From the NCBI GenBank assembly GCA_028817875.1, contig JAPPOO010000037.1, forward strand, positions 1 to 50,030: a DNA stretch of 50,030 bases, read 5' to 3'. Below the pieces are notes generated by a model. The model was not told the DNA's origin and made no database searches. It worked only from the letters and a program-made list of their open reading frames with translations. This DNA is from Alphaproteobacteria bacterium. Lineage in GTDB: Bacteria; Pseudomonadota; Alphaproteobacteria; UBA2136; JAPPOO01. A program made the position numbers and the translations under genes. Positions 28,401 to 36,152 of the stretch are shown here, piece after piece. The number at the start of each line of letters is the position of its first letter. Positions within the stretch are counted from its first letter, which is position 1.

Positions 28401-28835
28401 GACATCCATAAACTACTGGAAGTGCTGCCAAGGTACGATGAACGACAATGGCAAATGTTAACAAAACACCTGCTACCTAACTGGCAGGAAAATGAACGTA
28501 ATACGGCCATTCAGTGTGTTCAAAAAGTAGTACAGCAACACCCATGGCTGTTTAGTAAAACAAGCAAAGCCGAGGTGGCCATCCAAACCAAAAAAGGCCA
28601 AAAAAGAATAGACAGGCTAGTGGTAGATAACACCTCAAAAAATATACAAATTATTGACTTCAAAACGGTATCAGAAATACCCAACACCATACCAAGTAAA
28701 TATATGAATCAACTAACGGAATACGCTGTAACTATAGGGGAGATTTACCCGAACTATAAGGTACAGGCAGGGGTTTTGTGGGTGCCGTATCCAACGGAGA
28801 AAAGCCGTTTGGATTGGGTTGACTTAACGCCGTAA
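25485..28835 (+). CDS. addA: double-strand break repair helicase AddA
   Basis: UvrD-like motifs VSANAGTGKTKVLVDRLLRLM, LDEGQDTNQRQWEIL, TVHGSKGLEAPIVFLPDT, YVALTRAKERLYIGG. TAATG overlap with addB. Confidence 0.94.
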   Translation: MARQMDERIIGKATLAQQQAANPNMSVWVSANAGTGKTKVLVDRLLRLMIAEPATKPTEILGLTFSKAGASEMLNKLQEKLGELSALSAAVLAQELEEKILLRTPTKTEVQRAKQMYDQVLDSPPQLMTIHSFCHGILKRFPLEVGIFPQFILLEEEAANETLQQAMEQTFTEIADPQHLQHAAYQHVMRYVAEQNVRTVLQKTLAQRARLQRLLHKANGVDNYINKLGDILEVNPELAKQPLVENMERYVPDSKTQRLLEESVAALLGGGKKAKERGEKLQAYVQLPNSEQKQKVENYINLFLTSKGQALSSLTDKKVQESNPEVESLLRAEQGRIMGLKKEWYSQQTFCHTAAILQVASAVLDNYTALKKKKNGLDFEDLIQYTLELLSNADVKDWVGYRLDQNIKHIMLDEGQDTNQRQWEILQTLVEEFFSGSDQHEEKRTFFAVGDIKQSIYRFQEAEPRVFQQILTQMQKWDATGTQVREVALETSFRTNPAILQAVDLIFSEGEKAESLTDTTQKVEHASAYTNHHASIQVWPLVAKNKVKKQEDIPWQLPVYEPTEENATWQVAERVAKSMNTLANSSQRLSDGKRIDYGDMMILLRSRKMLPMLLKKLQEHGVPVVVTGGNKKENHPIVDDLLALCRVLINPLDDLSLAQVLKSPLFNKTDDLLINLAEKRQKEEPLWDVLEQIQPDIYAQLEKWRTGAQKQTVYQVCMQVLQQTKARGAFITRFGGSSGSKSARQAVQSVIDGFLETALKHTGGWHKFIYTVENKGISIAAASGESSDAVRVMTVHGSKGLEAPIVFLPDTTGNYTKRQQDDKWLWDEEELILYSLPKEQATPLQQKLLDAEEKRMIQDEQRLLYVALTRAKERLYIGGALAGNTKEAPENSWYADIQSIVSTENGWLQQEDESWVYENGSVTATPEQPTQQSFEENIPPPAWLNQPAKQSYTIKQPTNEDTENEEIRKRGEDIHKLLEVLPRYDERQWQMLTKHLLPNWQENERNTAIQCVQKVVQQHPWLFSKTSKAEVAIQTKKGQKRIDRLVVDNTSKNIQIIDFKTVSEIPNTIPSKYMNQLTEYAVTIGEIYPNYKVQAGVLWVPYPTEKSRLDWVDLTP

Positions 28836-28882
28836 CTCCCTTACCGTGATGAAAATTTTTAAGATAATGGGAGTAATAAAAT

Positions 28883-29200
28883 ATGGCTGTACAAGCGGTA
28901 AACGATGATAATTTTGAAGCAGAAGTTCTAAAATCTGACCAAACGGTAATCGTAGATTTTTGGGCGGAATGGTGTGGCCCATGCAAACAGTTTTTACCAA
29001 CACTGGAAGAATTTTCTAGCGAGAACGATGCCGTAAAAGTCGTAAAAGTAAATATTGAAGAAAGCCCTGAAACACCAACAAAATACGGTGTACGCAGCAT
29101 CCCAACGCTTGTTATGTTCAAAAACGGAGAAGCAACAGCCGTTCAGGTAGGCTCCCTCCCCAAAACAGACCTTGCAACATGGGTAGAAAACAACAGTTAA
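28883..29200 (+). CDS. trxA: thioredoxin
   Basis: VDFWAEWCGPCKQF active site; 105 aa. Confidence 0.95.
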   Translation: MAVQAVNDDNFEAEVLKSDQTVIVDFWAEWCGPCKQFLPTLEEFSSENDAVKVVKVNIEESPETPTKYGVRSIPTLVMFKNGEATAVQVGSLPKTDLATWVENNS

Positions 29201-29219
29201 TCAGCAATGATTAAAACAA

Positions 29220-29246
29220 TAAAAGCTGCCCTTGGGCGGCTTTTAT
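29220..29246. terminator. intrinsic terminator after trxA (likely bidirectional)
   Basis: AAAAGCTGCCCttgGGCGGCTTTTA stem-loop between convergent genes. Confidence 0.8.
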
Positions 29247-29253
29247 TATGTTG

Positions 29254-29688
29254 TTACTTACGGGGGAGTTCTTGATAACTCTGCCCTTGCCAAACAAGTT
29301 CTATGTCATCAATTGCAATAAGATTAAAACCATTACGAATATCTTTAGAGATATACATCTCAGTACCAAATAAGACATTTAGTAGTTGCCACGCACTGTC
29401 ATATTTTTTAAAAATAGCATGCATGCAGCCTGCCATACCGCAGTAATCTTCATGCTTTAAAAATAAGATATATTCATTTGCACCATCATGGTCTAAGTCT
29501 ACAGCTCTCTGCGTTAAAAAAGGCAAGTACTCTAAATCTATACTCAGCTGGTGCATAAAGGTGAGTATGGTCGTATCTTCTTGAGCAGGTTCAAAAGCCA
29601 GCGGTTTATTTGGCGCAGGCTGTAAAAGATACCAACCAAAAATAACAGTGATAAGTAAGACCAAAAGAATAGAAAGTATTTTTTTCAT
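29254..29688 (-). CDS. membrane-anchored periplasmic hypothetical protein with 'DLDHDGANEYI' and Cys-pair motif
   Basis: N-terminal TM/signal segment, YCGMAGC motif. Start codon overlaps the stop of the upstream gene (TAATG). Confidence 0.7.
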   Translation of the reverse strand: MKKILSILLVLLITVIFGWYLLQPAPNKPLAFEPAQEDTTILTFMHQLSIDLEYLPFLTQRAVDLDHDGANEYILFLKHEDYCGMAGCMHAIFKKYDSAWQLLNVLFGTEMYISKDIRNGFNLIAIDDIELVWQGQSYQELPRK

Positions 29689-30581
29689 TATTTAATCAAT
29701 CCCGCCCTTTTTAGATAACCCTCAGGGTTATGTTGCTGGGACTTCGGTCCGCAAACATTCGTTTTCATACATGTAACCCCTCCGTTAACGCCATAAGTGT
29801 GAGCCAAAGTTTGAGCAATAACCTTAGCCTGACTACCACTAGCCCCGTAGCGTTGCCCTGCTAAATTAGTAAGAGTACCAAAGTTTTTATGGTTTAGGTT
29901 TCTATTTGTTAAGTTCGTGAAAGCTTGCTCCTGTAGGCTTGGACTTGCAAGAAACTGTTGAGCTGTCAGATTTGGCATACCAAGTACATCACGCGCATAG
30001 GTCATTCTAAATCCGTATTTACCATAGGCACCATTAAGATGATCTCGGCCATAGTCATTAGGGTTACCTGTTTCTGCTATAGCAATAGCATTGTTAAGTG
30101 TCCCATTATATTGGGTAGCAGCCCCACCAATACTTTGGTATTGGGAATAATTCGGATTTGTAGCCTCCATAGTCAAATATGGTCGCAACCGCTCACTTCC
30201 AAAATCACAGTTAGTATCCTTTCCGGCAAATTTGTGTTGTAGCTGATTACCACCACTTTCAAGCGGAGCTGTAATGGTTTCAACAGCATCAATACCCGCC
30301 TCAAACCAACCTGGGATAGCCGTCAATAAAACACCACTTAAAATAAAAATAAGTGTACTGGTAGAAACGCCTCTAAAAATAAGAGAAATAAATCCCACTG
30401 CAGAGATAGCCAAACCAATGAGAATACCGATATCACCACTCATGGTGGTTGCCACTTGGCAGTAAAATTCCTTAGCAAGCGCTTGGGAAAAGGCGTCATG
30501 AGGGCTACTACGGCCACTGGCTGCCAAAACCATCTGAGGAACAGCTAACAAAAGCCCAAAAACAATAAAACCTAACCGCAT
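29688..30581 (-). CDS. VirB2/TrbC-like pilin domain fused to a lytic-transglycosylase-like C-terminal domain
   Basis: Signal peptide, two TM segments (DIGILIGLAISAVGFISLIFRG, TLIFILSGVLLTAIPGWFEAG), then 'AIAIAETGNPNDYGRDHLNGAYGKYGFRMTYARDVLGMPNLTAQQFLASPSLQEQAF', resembling transglycosylase/lysozyme-like domains. Confidence 0.65.
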   Translation of the reverse strand: MRLGFIVFGLLLAVPQMVLAASGRSSPHDAFSQALAKEFYCQVATTMSGDIGILIGLAISAVGFISLIFRGVSTSTLIFILSGVLLTAIPGWFEAGIDAVETITAPLESGGNQLQHKFAGKDTNCDFGSERLRPYLTMEATNPNYSQYQSIGGAATQYNGTLNNAIAIAETGNPNDYGRDHLNGAYGKYGFRMTYARDVLGMPNLTAQQFLASPSLQEQAFTNLTNRNLNHKNFGTLTNLAGQRYGASGSQAKVIAQTLAHTYGVNGGVTCMKTNVCGPKSQQHNPEGYLKRAGLIK

Positions 30582-30970
30582 GAAACTGATACCTGCGTAC
30601 CGCCACTGCCAAGTGGTGCAGTAATTTGTTCAACCGCATTAATTCCCGCTTCAAACCAACCGGGGATGGCTGTGAGTAAAACACCGCTCAGCATCAAAAC
30701 AATATTCCCCATAGAAACACCATTAAAAATAAGGGAAATAAACCCCACAGCAGAAATAGCCAAACCAAGCAAAATACCAATGTCCCCGCCCATGGTTCCC
30801 GCCACTTGGCAATAAAATTCCTTAGAGCGCGTTAACGCATATTGGCCTTCTTTGTCACCAACTGTAACGGTTGCTGCATGTAAAAGTGTTGGAAAGTAAA
30901 CATAATAACAAACCAAAACAGCAACATACCATGCTGTTTGGCTGGTTTTTTCTCCACAACGGTCACTCAT
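30572..30970 (-). CDS. VirB2/TrbC-like pilin family protein, paralogue of the preceding pilin domain
   Basis: 'EFYCQVAGTMGGDIGILLGLAISAVGFISLIFNGVSMGNIVLMLSGVLLTAIPGWFEAGINAVEQITAPL' is nearly identical to the fused protein's pilin domain. Start set at MSDRCGEK; the ORF extends to 31018. Confidence 0.7.
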   Translation of the reverse strand: MSDRCGEKTSQTAWYVAVLVCYYVYFPTLLHAATVTVGDKEGQYALTRSKEFYCQVAGTMGGDIGILLGLAISAVGFISLIFNGVSMGNIVLMLSGVLLTAIPGWFEAGINAVEQITAPLGSGGTQVSVSCG

Positions 30971-31224
30971 ACTCCAAATATAGGGAGATTTAGCCCGAAA
31001 TACCAGCATGTCTTGCAAATAGTTTTATTATTTTTGGCTAAATTCGTTGGCGTATGCCATTTTTTGGGGTATAAGCAGCTATTACATAGAAATCAAAAGA
31101 GTAAAAAGCGGTTGTAGGGCGGTTTGAAGCGGTAAAGCGGCGGGTGATAAATTTCCTTAACGGGTTCTCCTAGTTTTCCTTATCTATTCGGCGGAAATAC
31201 AACCAACGACAGAGGAAACGAAAA

Positions 31225-33441
31225 ATGTTCACAATTTATAAAAAACAGATTGAATGGGGCGGGCGCGAGTTAACCCTAGAAACAGGCCGTATGGCACGCC
31301 AAGCTGATGGCGCTGTATTGGCAACTTACGGCGGTACACAGGTATTAGCAACGGTTTGCTACGCAAGACAACCAAAAGAAGGCGTGGATTTCTTCCCGCT
31401 AACTTGCCTATACCAAGAGAAATTCTACGCTTCCGGCCGTATCCCTGGTAGCTTTTTCCGTCGTGAAGGCCGCCCATCCGAGAAAGAAACACTCACATCT
31501 CGCCTTATGGACCGCCCGATTCGCCCACTATTCGTAAAAGGCTTCCAAAACGAAACACAAGTTGTTGCAACAGTTCTTTCTGCTGATAGCGAAAATGACC
31601 CAGATGTTGTTGCTATGGTAGCTGCTTCCGCGGCGCTAACAATTTCAGGCGCACCATTCCTAGGCCCAATTTCTGCCGCACGGGTGGGTTATGTAGATGG
31701 TGAGTACACCCTCAACCCAACTAATGAAGAGCGCGAAGCTTCCAACCTAGACCTTGTTGTTGCGGGTACAAAAGAAGGCGTACTGATGGTTGAATCCGAA
31801 GCAAAAGAGCTTTCTGAAGACGTTATGCTGGGTGCTGTAAACTACGGGCATGAGCAGTGCCAAAAAGTGATTGATGCAATCATCGAACTTGCTGAAAAAG
31901 CGGCTAAACCAGGCTTTGAAATGCCAGAAGCGGAAGACTACAGTGCTCTGCAAGCTGACCTTGAAAAAGCATACGGAAGCGACATTGTTGCTGCATTTAA
32001 AATTGCTGACAAAATCGAGCGTCAAAACCGCATGGAAGAGCTAACTGCTACAGCCGTAGAAGCCCAAGCAGGCTCAGGTGACGAGCAAGATGGCGAAAAA
32101 GCTGATCTTGTGAAAAAGCTGATGAAAGGTTTACGTTCCGATGTTATGCGTAAAGACGTATTGACCAACAAAAAACGTATTGATGGCCGTACACCTGTAG
32201 ATGTACGTCCAATCGTATGTGAGGTAGACACTCTTTCTCGCACGCACGGTTCTGCTTTGTTTACACGTGGAGAAACACAGGCGCTAGTTGTTACAACACT
32301 AGGAACCAAAACAGAAGCAGCCCTAATGGATACGCTAGATGGTACCTACGATGAAACATTCATGCTGCACTACAACTTCCCACCATACTCTGTTGGGGAA
32401 GTTGGTCGTATGGGTAGCCCGGGTCGTCGTGAAATCGGCCACGGTAAACTAGCTTACCGCGCCATTCGCCCACTTATGCCAAACGCAGATGCGTGCCCAT
32501 ACACCATCCGTGTTGTAAGTGAAATCACTGAATCCAACGGGTCATCCTCCATGGCAACAGTTTGCGGAACATCTATGAGTTTGATGGCCGCAGGTGTGGC
32601 TCTGCCAAAACCAATTGCAGGGATTGCGATGGGCTTGGTGAAGGAAAATGACGACTTTGTTGTTCTGTCCGACATCATGGGTGACGAAGACCACTTAGGT
32701 GATATGGACTTTAAAGTAGCAGGTTCTGCCGAGGGTATTACAGCGTTGCAAATGGATATCAAAATTACATCCATCACAAAGGAAATCATGGAAATTGCGC
32801 TAAATCAGGCCAAAGACGGCAGATTGCACATTTTGGACAAAATGGCGACAGCAATTACTGAAGCCCGTACAGACATTTCCGAGTACGCACCAGCCATGAA
32901 GAACATGATGGTACCGGTTGATAAAATCCGTGAAGTCATCGGTAAAGGTGGAGATACTATCCGCGCTCTATGTGAACAGTTTGATGTAACAATCAATATT
33001 GAAGACGACGGTACAACCGTTGTTGCTGGTGTTAACCGCACAAGCGTAGATGACTGTATTGCCCACATTACACAAATGGTAGCTGACCCTGAAGTAGGTA
33101 CAATCTACTCCGGTAAAGTAACAGGCGTAACAGATTTCGGTGCGTTTGTTGAAATCATGCCAGGTAAAGAAGGTTTGCTACACATTAGTGAAGTAGTTCC
33201 TGTACGCTTAGGCCACATTACCGATGTAATGGGCGAGGGCGATGCTGTAACGGTACGTGTTGTTGAATTTGAAAACGGCAAAACACGCCTGACAGCTAAG
33301 GAAATCGACCAAGAGGGCAGCGTTGCCGATAAAATGGAAGAAGTTATCGCTGCTGGCGGTACCTCTCGTCCTGAAGGTGATAAAGAAGGCGGAGACCGTA
33401 AAAAACGCGGAGACCGTGGGCCACGTCGCCGTCGGGACTAA
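31225..33441 (+). CDS. pnp: polyribonucleotide nucleotidyltransferase
   Basis: RNase PH domains, KH '[22 protein letters not shown]', S1 '[33 protein letters not shown]'. Confidence 0.97.
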   Translation: MFTIYKKQIEWGGRELTLETGRMARQADGAVLATYGGTQVLATVCYARQPKEGVDFFPLTCLYQEKFYASGRIPGSFFRREGRPSEKETLTSRLMDRPIRPLFVKGFQNETQVVATVLSADSENDPDVVAMVAASAALTISGAPFLGPISAARVGYVDGEYTLNPTNEEREASNLDLVVAGTKEGVLMVESEAKELSEDVMLGAVNYGHEQCQKVIDAIIELAEKAAKPGFEMPEAEDYSALQADLEKAYGSDIVAAFKIADKIERQNRMEELTATAVEAQAGSGDEQDGEKADLVKKLMKGLRSDVMRKDVLTNKKRIDGRTPVDVRPIVCEVDTLSRTHGSALFTRGETQALVVTTLGTKTEAALMDTLDGTYDETFMLHYNFPPYSVGEVGRMGSPGRREIGHGKLAYRAIRPLMPNADACPYTIRVVSEITESNGSSSMATVCGTSMSLMAAGVALPKPIAGIAMGLVKENDDFVVLSDIMGDEDHLGDMDFKVAGSAEGITALQMDIKITSITKEIMEIALNQAKDGRLHILDKMATAITEARTDISEYAPAMKNMMVPVDKIREVIGKGGDTIRALCEQFDVTINIEDDGTTVVAGVNRTSVDDCIAHITQMVADPEVGTIYSGKVTGVTDFGAFVEIMPGKEGLLHISEVVPVRLGHITDVMGEGDAVTVRVVEFENGKTRLTAKEIDQEGSVADKMEEVIAAGGTSRPEGDKEGGDRKKRGDRGPRRRRD

Positions 33442-33456
33442 TCCCAACTAAATCCA

Positions 33457-33482
33457 AAAGCCCTCCTAGCGGGGGCTTTTTT
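33457..33482 (+). terminator. intrinsic terminator of pnp
   Basis: AAAAGCCCtcctagcGGGGGCTTTTTT. Confidence 0.85.
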
Positions 33483-33508
33483 AGTATTGCATTTTCCTAC
33501 TTTATTTT

Positions 33509-33519
33509 GTATGCAAATA
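33509..33519 (+). promoter_or_regulatory. GTATGCAAATA, variant copy of the shared GTATRCA motif, 62 nt before the gene at 33571
   Basis: Compare the copies at 34622, 43967 and 47137. Confidence 0.35.
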
Positions 33520-33570
33520 TCAAATCTAACAGTCAATTTTAATTACATTAACTTGAAGGAGGATTGAGTC

Positions 33571-34197
33571 ATGACTCAACCTGAAAAGAGGTCAATTGAA
33601 AATTTGTTTCTTTTGATGTGCCAACGGCTGGTACCAGAAGCGACAAGAATACTAACGTCTCGCGAAATCAAAGAAGGAGCACCTTGGATTGATAAAAGAG
33701 TAGTTATAGACTTAGTTTTAGACAAAGATTTCCAAGGGGGAAGTATAACATTAAGGTTTGGTGGAGGAATATATTCGTTACGCTGTACAGAAGATGGTAA
33801 AGGCGCAGTTCCATTATTTTTACCTCTTGGGTTAAATGACCAAGTTATTGTTTGGAGTGAAATACCTGAAGTATGGCCTGCAAATAGAGCTCCATCTTTA
33901 CGTCAAATACTGATGGTAATGCTGGGAGAGGAAGAGGTACCAAAGGAATCATATTCTCCAAAAATTTGGTTTTACCTGAAGAATGTTGGCTTAGCCTACC
34001 AATTCTCTATTATAGATGCAGAAAAAGGTCTTTTTCTAGCAACCCCAAGTATTCAAGAAACATTTGGTGAGAAACCTTCAACGCTCAAAGAAATTTGCCA
34101 GTGTTGGAAAGACAGAGATGTTTATTATCAAATTAAAGCTTTTTATGAAGGGGGGTCTTTTAACTTAGAAGGGTATAAAGAAAAGAGGGGGGAGTAG
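33571..34197 (+). CDS. hypothetical protein (208 aa)
   Basis: Strong SD (ttgaaggagg) before ATG; no family recognised. Confidence 0.7.
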   Translation: MTQPEKRSIENLFLLMCQRLVPEATRILTSREIKEGAPWIDKRVVIDLVLDKDFQGGSITLRFGGGIYSLRCTEDGKGAVPLFLPLGLNDQVIVWSEIPEVWPANRAPSLRQILMVMLGEEEVPKESYSPKIWFYLKNVGLAYQFSIIDAEKGLFLATPSIQETFGEKPSTLKEICQCWKDRDVYYQIKAFYEGGSFNLEGYKEKRGE

Positions 34198-34310
34198 GAG
34201 GGGCTTGTTCCCCCTTCTACCATTTCCCTTGTGTCTTTCTACTAAACGTGTTGCAATTGACGCGTTGACCCTGTAGTAGGGTCTTTTTTAATGAATGAAA
34301 TGTTTTTAAA

Positions 34311-34544
34311 ATGACGAATTACGTATTTGTAAAACTTAAAGGCAACTACCTAAGCCTGCAAGAAGATGATGAAACAATTGAATTGACGGAAGACAAAGCC
34401 TTCGCCACAGCGTTCCCAACAGAAGTTTTGGGCGAGCTTCAATCTGCCTTTGCTGAGCACGGTATAACGGACGAGCTAGAGCAAGAACCCGTCACGGAAG
34501 AAGAGCTAAAAGCCATGCAGGAAGATGACGGCCAAGTTCAATAA
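34311..34544 (+). CDS. small acidic hypothetical protein (77 aa)
   Basis: ORF followed directly by an intrinsic terminator; strongly acidic C-terminus (EEELKAMQEDDGQVQ). Confidence 0.6.
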   Translation: MTNYVFVKLKGNYLSLQEDDETIELTEDKAFATAFPTEVLGELQSAFAEHGITDELEQEPVTEEELKAMQEDDGQVQ

Positions 34545-34561
34545 CCCGTTGATATAAAGAA

Positions 34562-34588
34562 TCAACTGCCTGTTTATCAGGCAGTTTT
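34562..34588 (+). terminator. intrinsic terminator
   Basis: AACTGCCTGtttatCAGGCAGTTTTTT. Confidence 0.85.
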
Positions 34589-34599
34589 TTATGCCCAAC

Positions 34600-34632
34600 T
34601 TGCCAAACTTACCTATTTTAGGTATACATAAA
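34600..34632 (+). promoter_or_regulatory. candidate sigma70-like promoter containing GTATACATAAA
   Basis: TTGCCA (34600-34605), 17-bp spacer, TATACA (34623-34628). Confidence 0.5.
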
Positions 34633-34685
34633 GCTCATCATTAGTATTGCGTTTATTAATAAATTTCCTTTCAGGAGAAGATGTA

Positions 34686-34997
34686 ATGTCACTATCTCAA
34701 ACTTTAGACCTAATCGAAAAACGTGCAGCTGAATCCAATGGCAATAAGGGTAGAGCTAACGTAACTCTTGATCGCCCAGACCGTATGGTGACAATTGGTG
34801 TTGGACGAGCGGCGTGGAAGTTTAAGGTAACAACAAGGGGAGATAAATTCACACCTGTTGGTATGAATTTCCTGAAAAACAAGGCATACACACCAGAAGA
34901 GTTATCTGGTGAGCTTATTGCAGCAAAAAAGAATAAAGACGCCCCCGTGTATTTCAAGGCGTTTCATGCTGCGGTAGGCATTGAGGTAACAGCCTAA
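34686..34997 (+). CDS. small hypothetical protein (103 aa)
   Basis: Start set at MSLSQTLDL preceded by aggagaag. Basic 'RPDRMVTIGVGRAAWKFKVTTRGDKF'. No family recognised. Confidence 0.65.
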   Translation: MSLSQTLDLIEKRAAESNGNKGRANVTLDRPDRMVTIGVGRAAWKFKVTTRGDKFTPVGMNFLKNKAYTPEELSGELIAAKKNKDAPVYFKAFHAAVGIEVTA

Positions 34998-35069
34998 TAG
35001 GCTTCGGCCGGCACGACAGCTCTTTCCCTACTATAGGAAAGGGCTGTTCGTGTTTATAGAGAGTACCGC

Positions 35070-36080
35070 TTATTCTCCGGGTTTATGTGCTGTAGAGTAT
35101 TGAACTTTAAATTTTTTATCAGGCTCAATAATGGCCTGAGCCGTTTTAGCCGCCTGAGCTGCCTCAGCAAAACCAACCAAAATAAGGCTGATTTTTCCTT
35201 CATAAGCAGCAATATCACCAATCGCCAGTACGCCATCAATGTTCGTTTTTTGCGTAATAGGCTCCACCGCTACTTTTTTGCCCTGCAAGGCCAAATCCCA
35301 CTTGGCAAACGGGCCAGGGTTCGGCGCAATACCAAAAAAACACAAAACCGCATCCGCTGGTAATTCAGTAACGTTACCATCTAAATCTTTAATCGCAACA
35401 GCCTCAACTTGGCCGTTATCTCCCTTAAGTTCAGATAACTGCATTGGCGTATGTAGCTGAATCTTCCCAGCTTCCGCCAGTTCATACATTTGCCGCACGG
35501 TTTCTTCGGCAGCTCTAAAATCATTTCGTCGGTGGACTACATGCAAGCTTTTTGCATTGTCTGCCAACTCCACCGCCCAATCCACGGCAGAATCCCCACC
35601 GCCCGCAATAATAATATGCTTATCAGCAAACTGGCTTTTTTGCTTAACAGCGTAGAACAAACTTTTTTCTTCAAACTCCTGCAAATTCTCCAATCCTGGT
35701 GGTTTGCGCGGAGTAAACATGCCGCCGCCGCCTGCAATAATCACAACTTTGCAGGTAAGCTCAGTATCTTTTGTTTCTAAAACAAAACGCCCGTCTTCCA
35801 GTTTATGAAGCACCTCAACAGATTGCCCTAAAACGTACTCAGGCTTAAAAGGGGAGGCCTGCTTTTCAAGCTTTTCAACTAGTCCCATCGCTAAAATTTC
35901 AGGGTGACCGGGAACATCGTAAATCGGCTTTTCAGGGTATAAGGCTGCTAATTGCCCACCAATTTCAGGAAGAGCATCCACCACGGCGCAGCTATAGCCT
36001 AAAAATCCGCACTCAAAAACAGCAAACAAGCCGCTAGGGCCGGCACCAATAATAACAACGTCTTTTTCAATCTTTCTCAT
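35070..36080 (-). CDS. ferredoxin/flavodoxin-NADP+ reductase (thioredoxin reductase-like)
   Basis: DVVIIGAGPSGLFAVFECGFLG, GGGDSAVDWAVELADNAKSLHVVHRR, ATGD-like 'LAIGDIAAYEGK'. Start set at MRKIEKD. Confidence 0.9.
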   Translation of the reverse strand: MRKIEKDVVIIGAGPSGLFAVFECGFLGYSCAVVDALPEIGGQLAALYPEKPIYDVPGHPEILAMGLVEKLEKQASPFKPEYVLGQSVEVLHKLEDGRFVLETKDTELTCKVVIIAGGGGMFTPRKPPGLENLQEFEEKSLFYAVKQKSQFADKHIIIAGGGDSAVDWAVELADNAKSLHVVHRRNDFRAAEETVRQMYELAEAGKIQLHTPMQLSELKGDNGQVEAVAIKDLDGNVTELPADAVLCFFGIAPNPGPFAKWDLALQGKKVAVEPITQKTNIDGVLAIGDIAAYEGKISLILVGFAEAAQAAKTAQAIIEPDKKFKVQYSTAHKPGE

Positions 36081-36152
36081 GGCCGCAGGGTACGGCTCTT
36101 TTTTGATAAAATCAATCCACAAAAGCAGTATAAGCCGCTATACTCAAAACCC

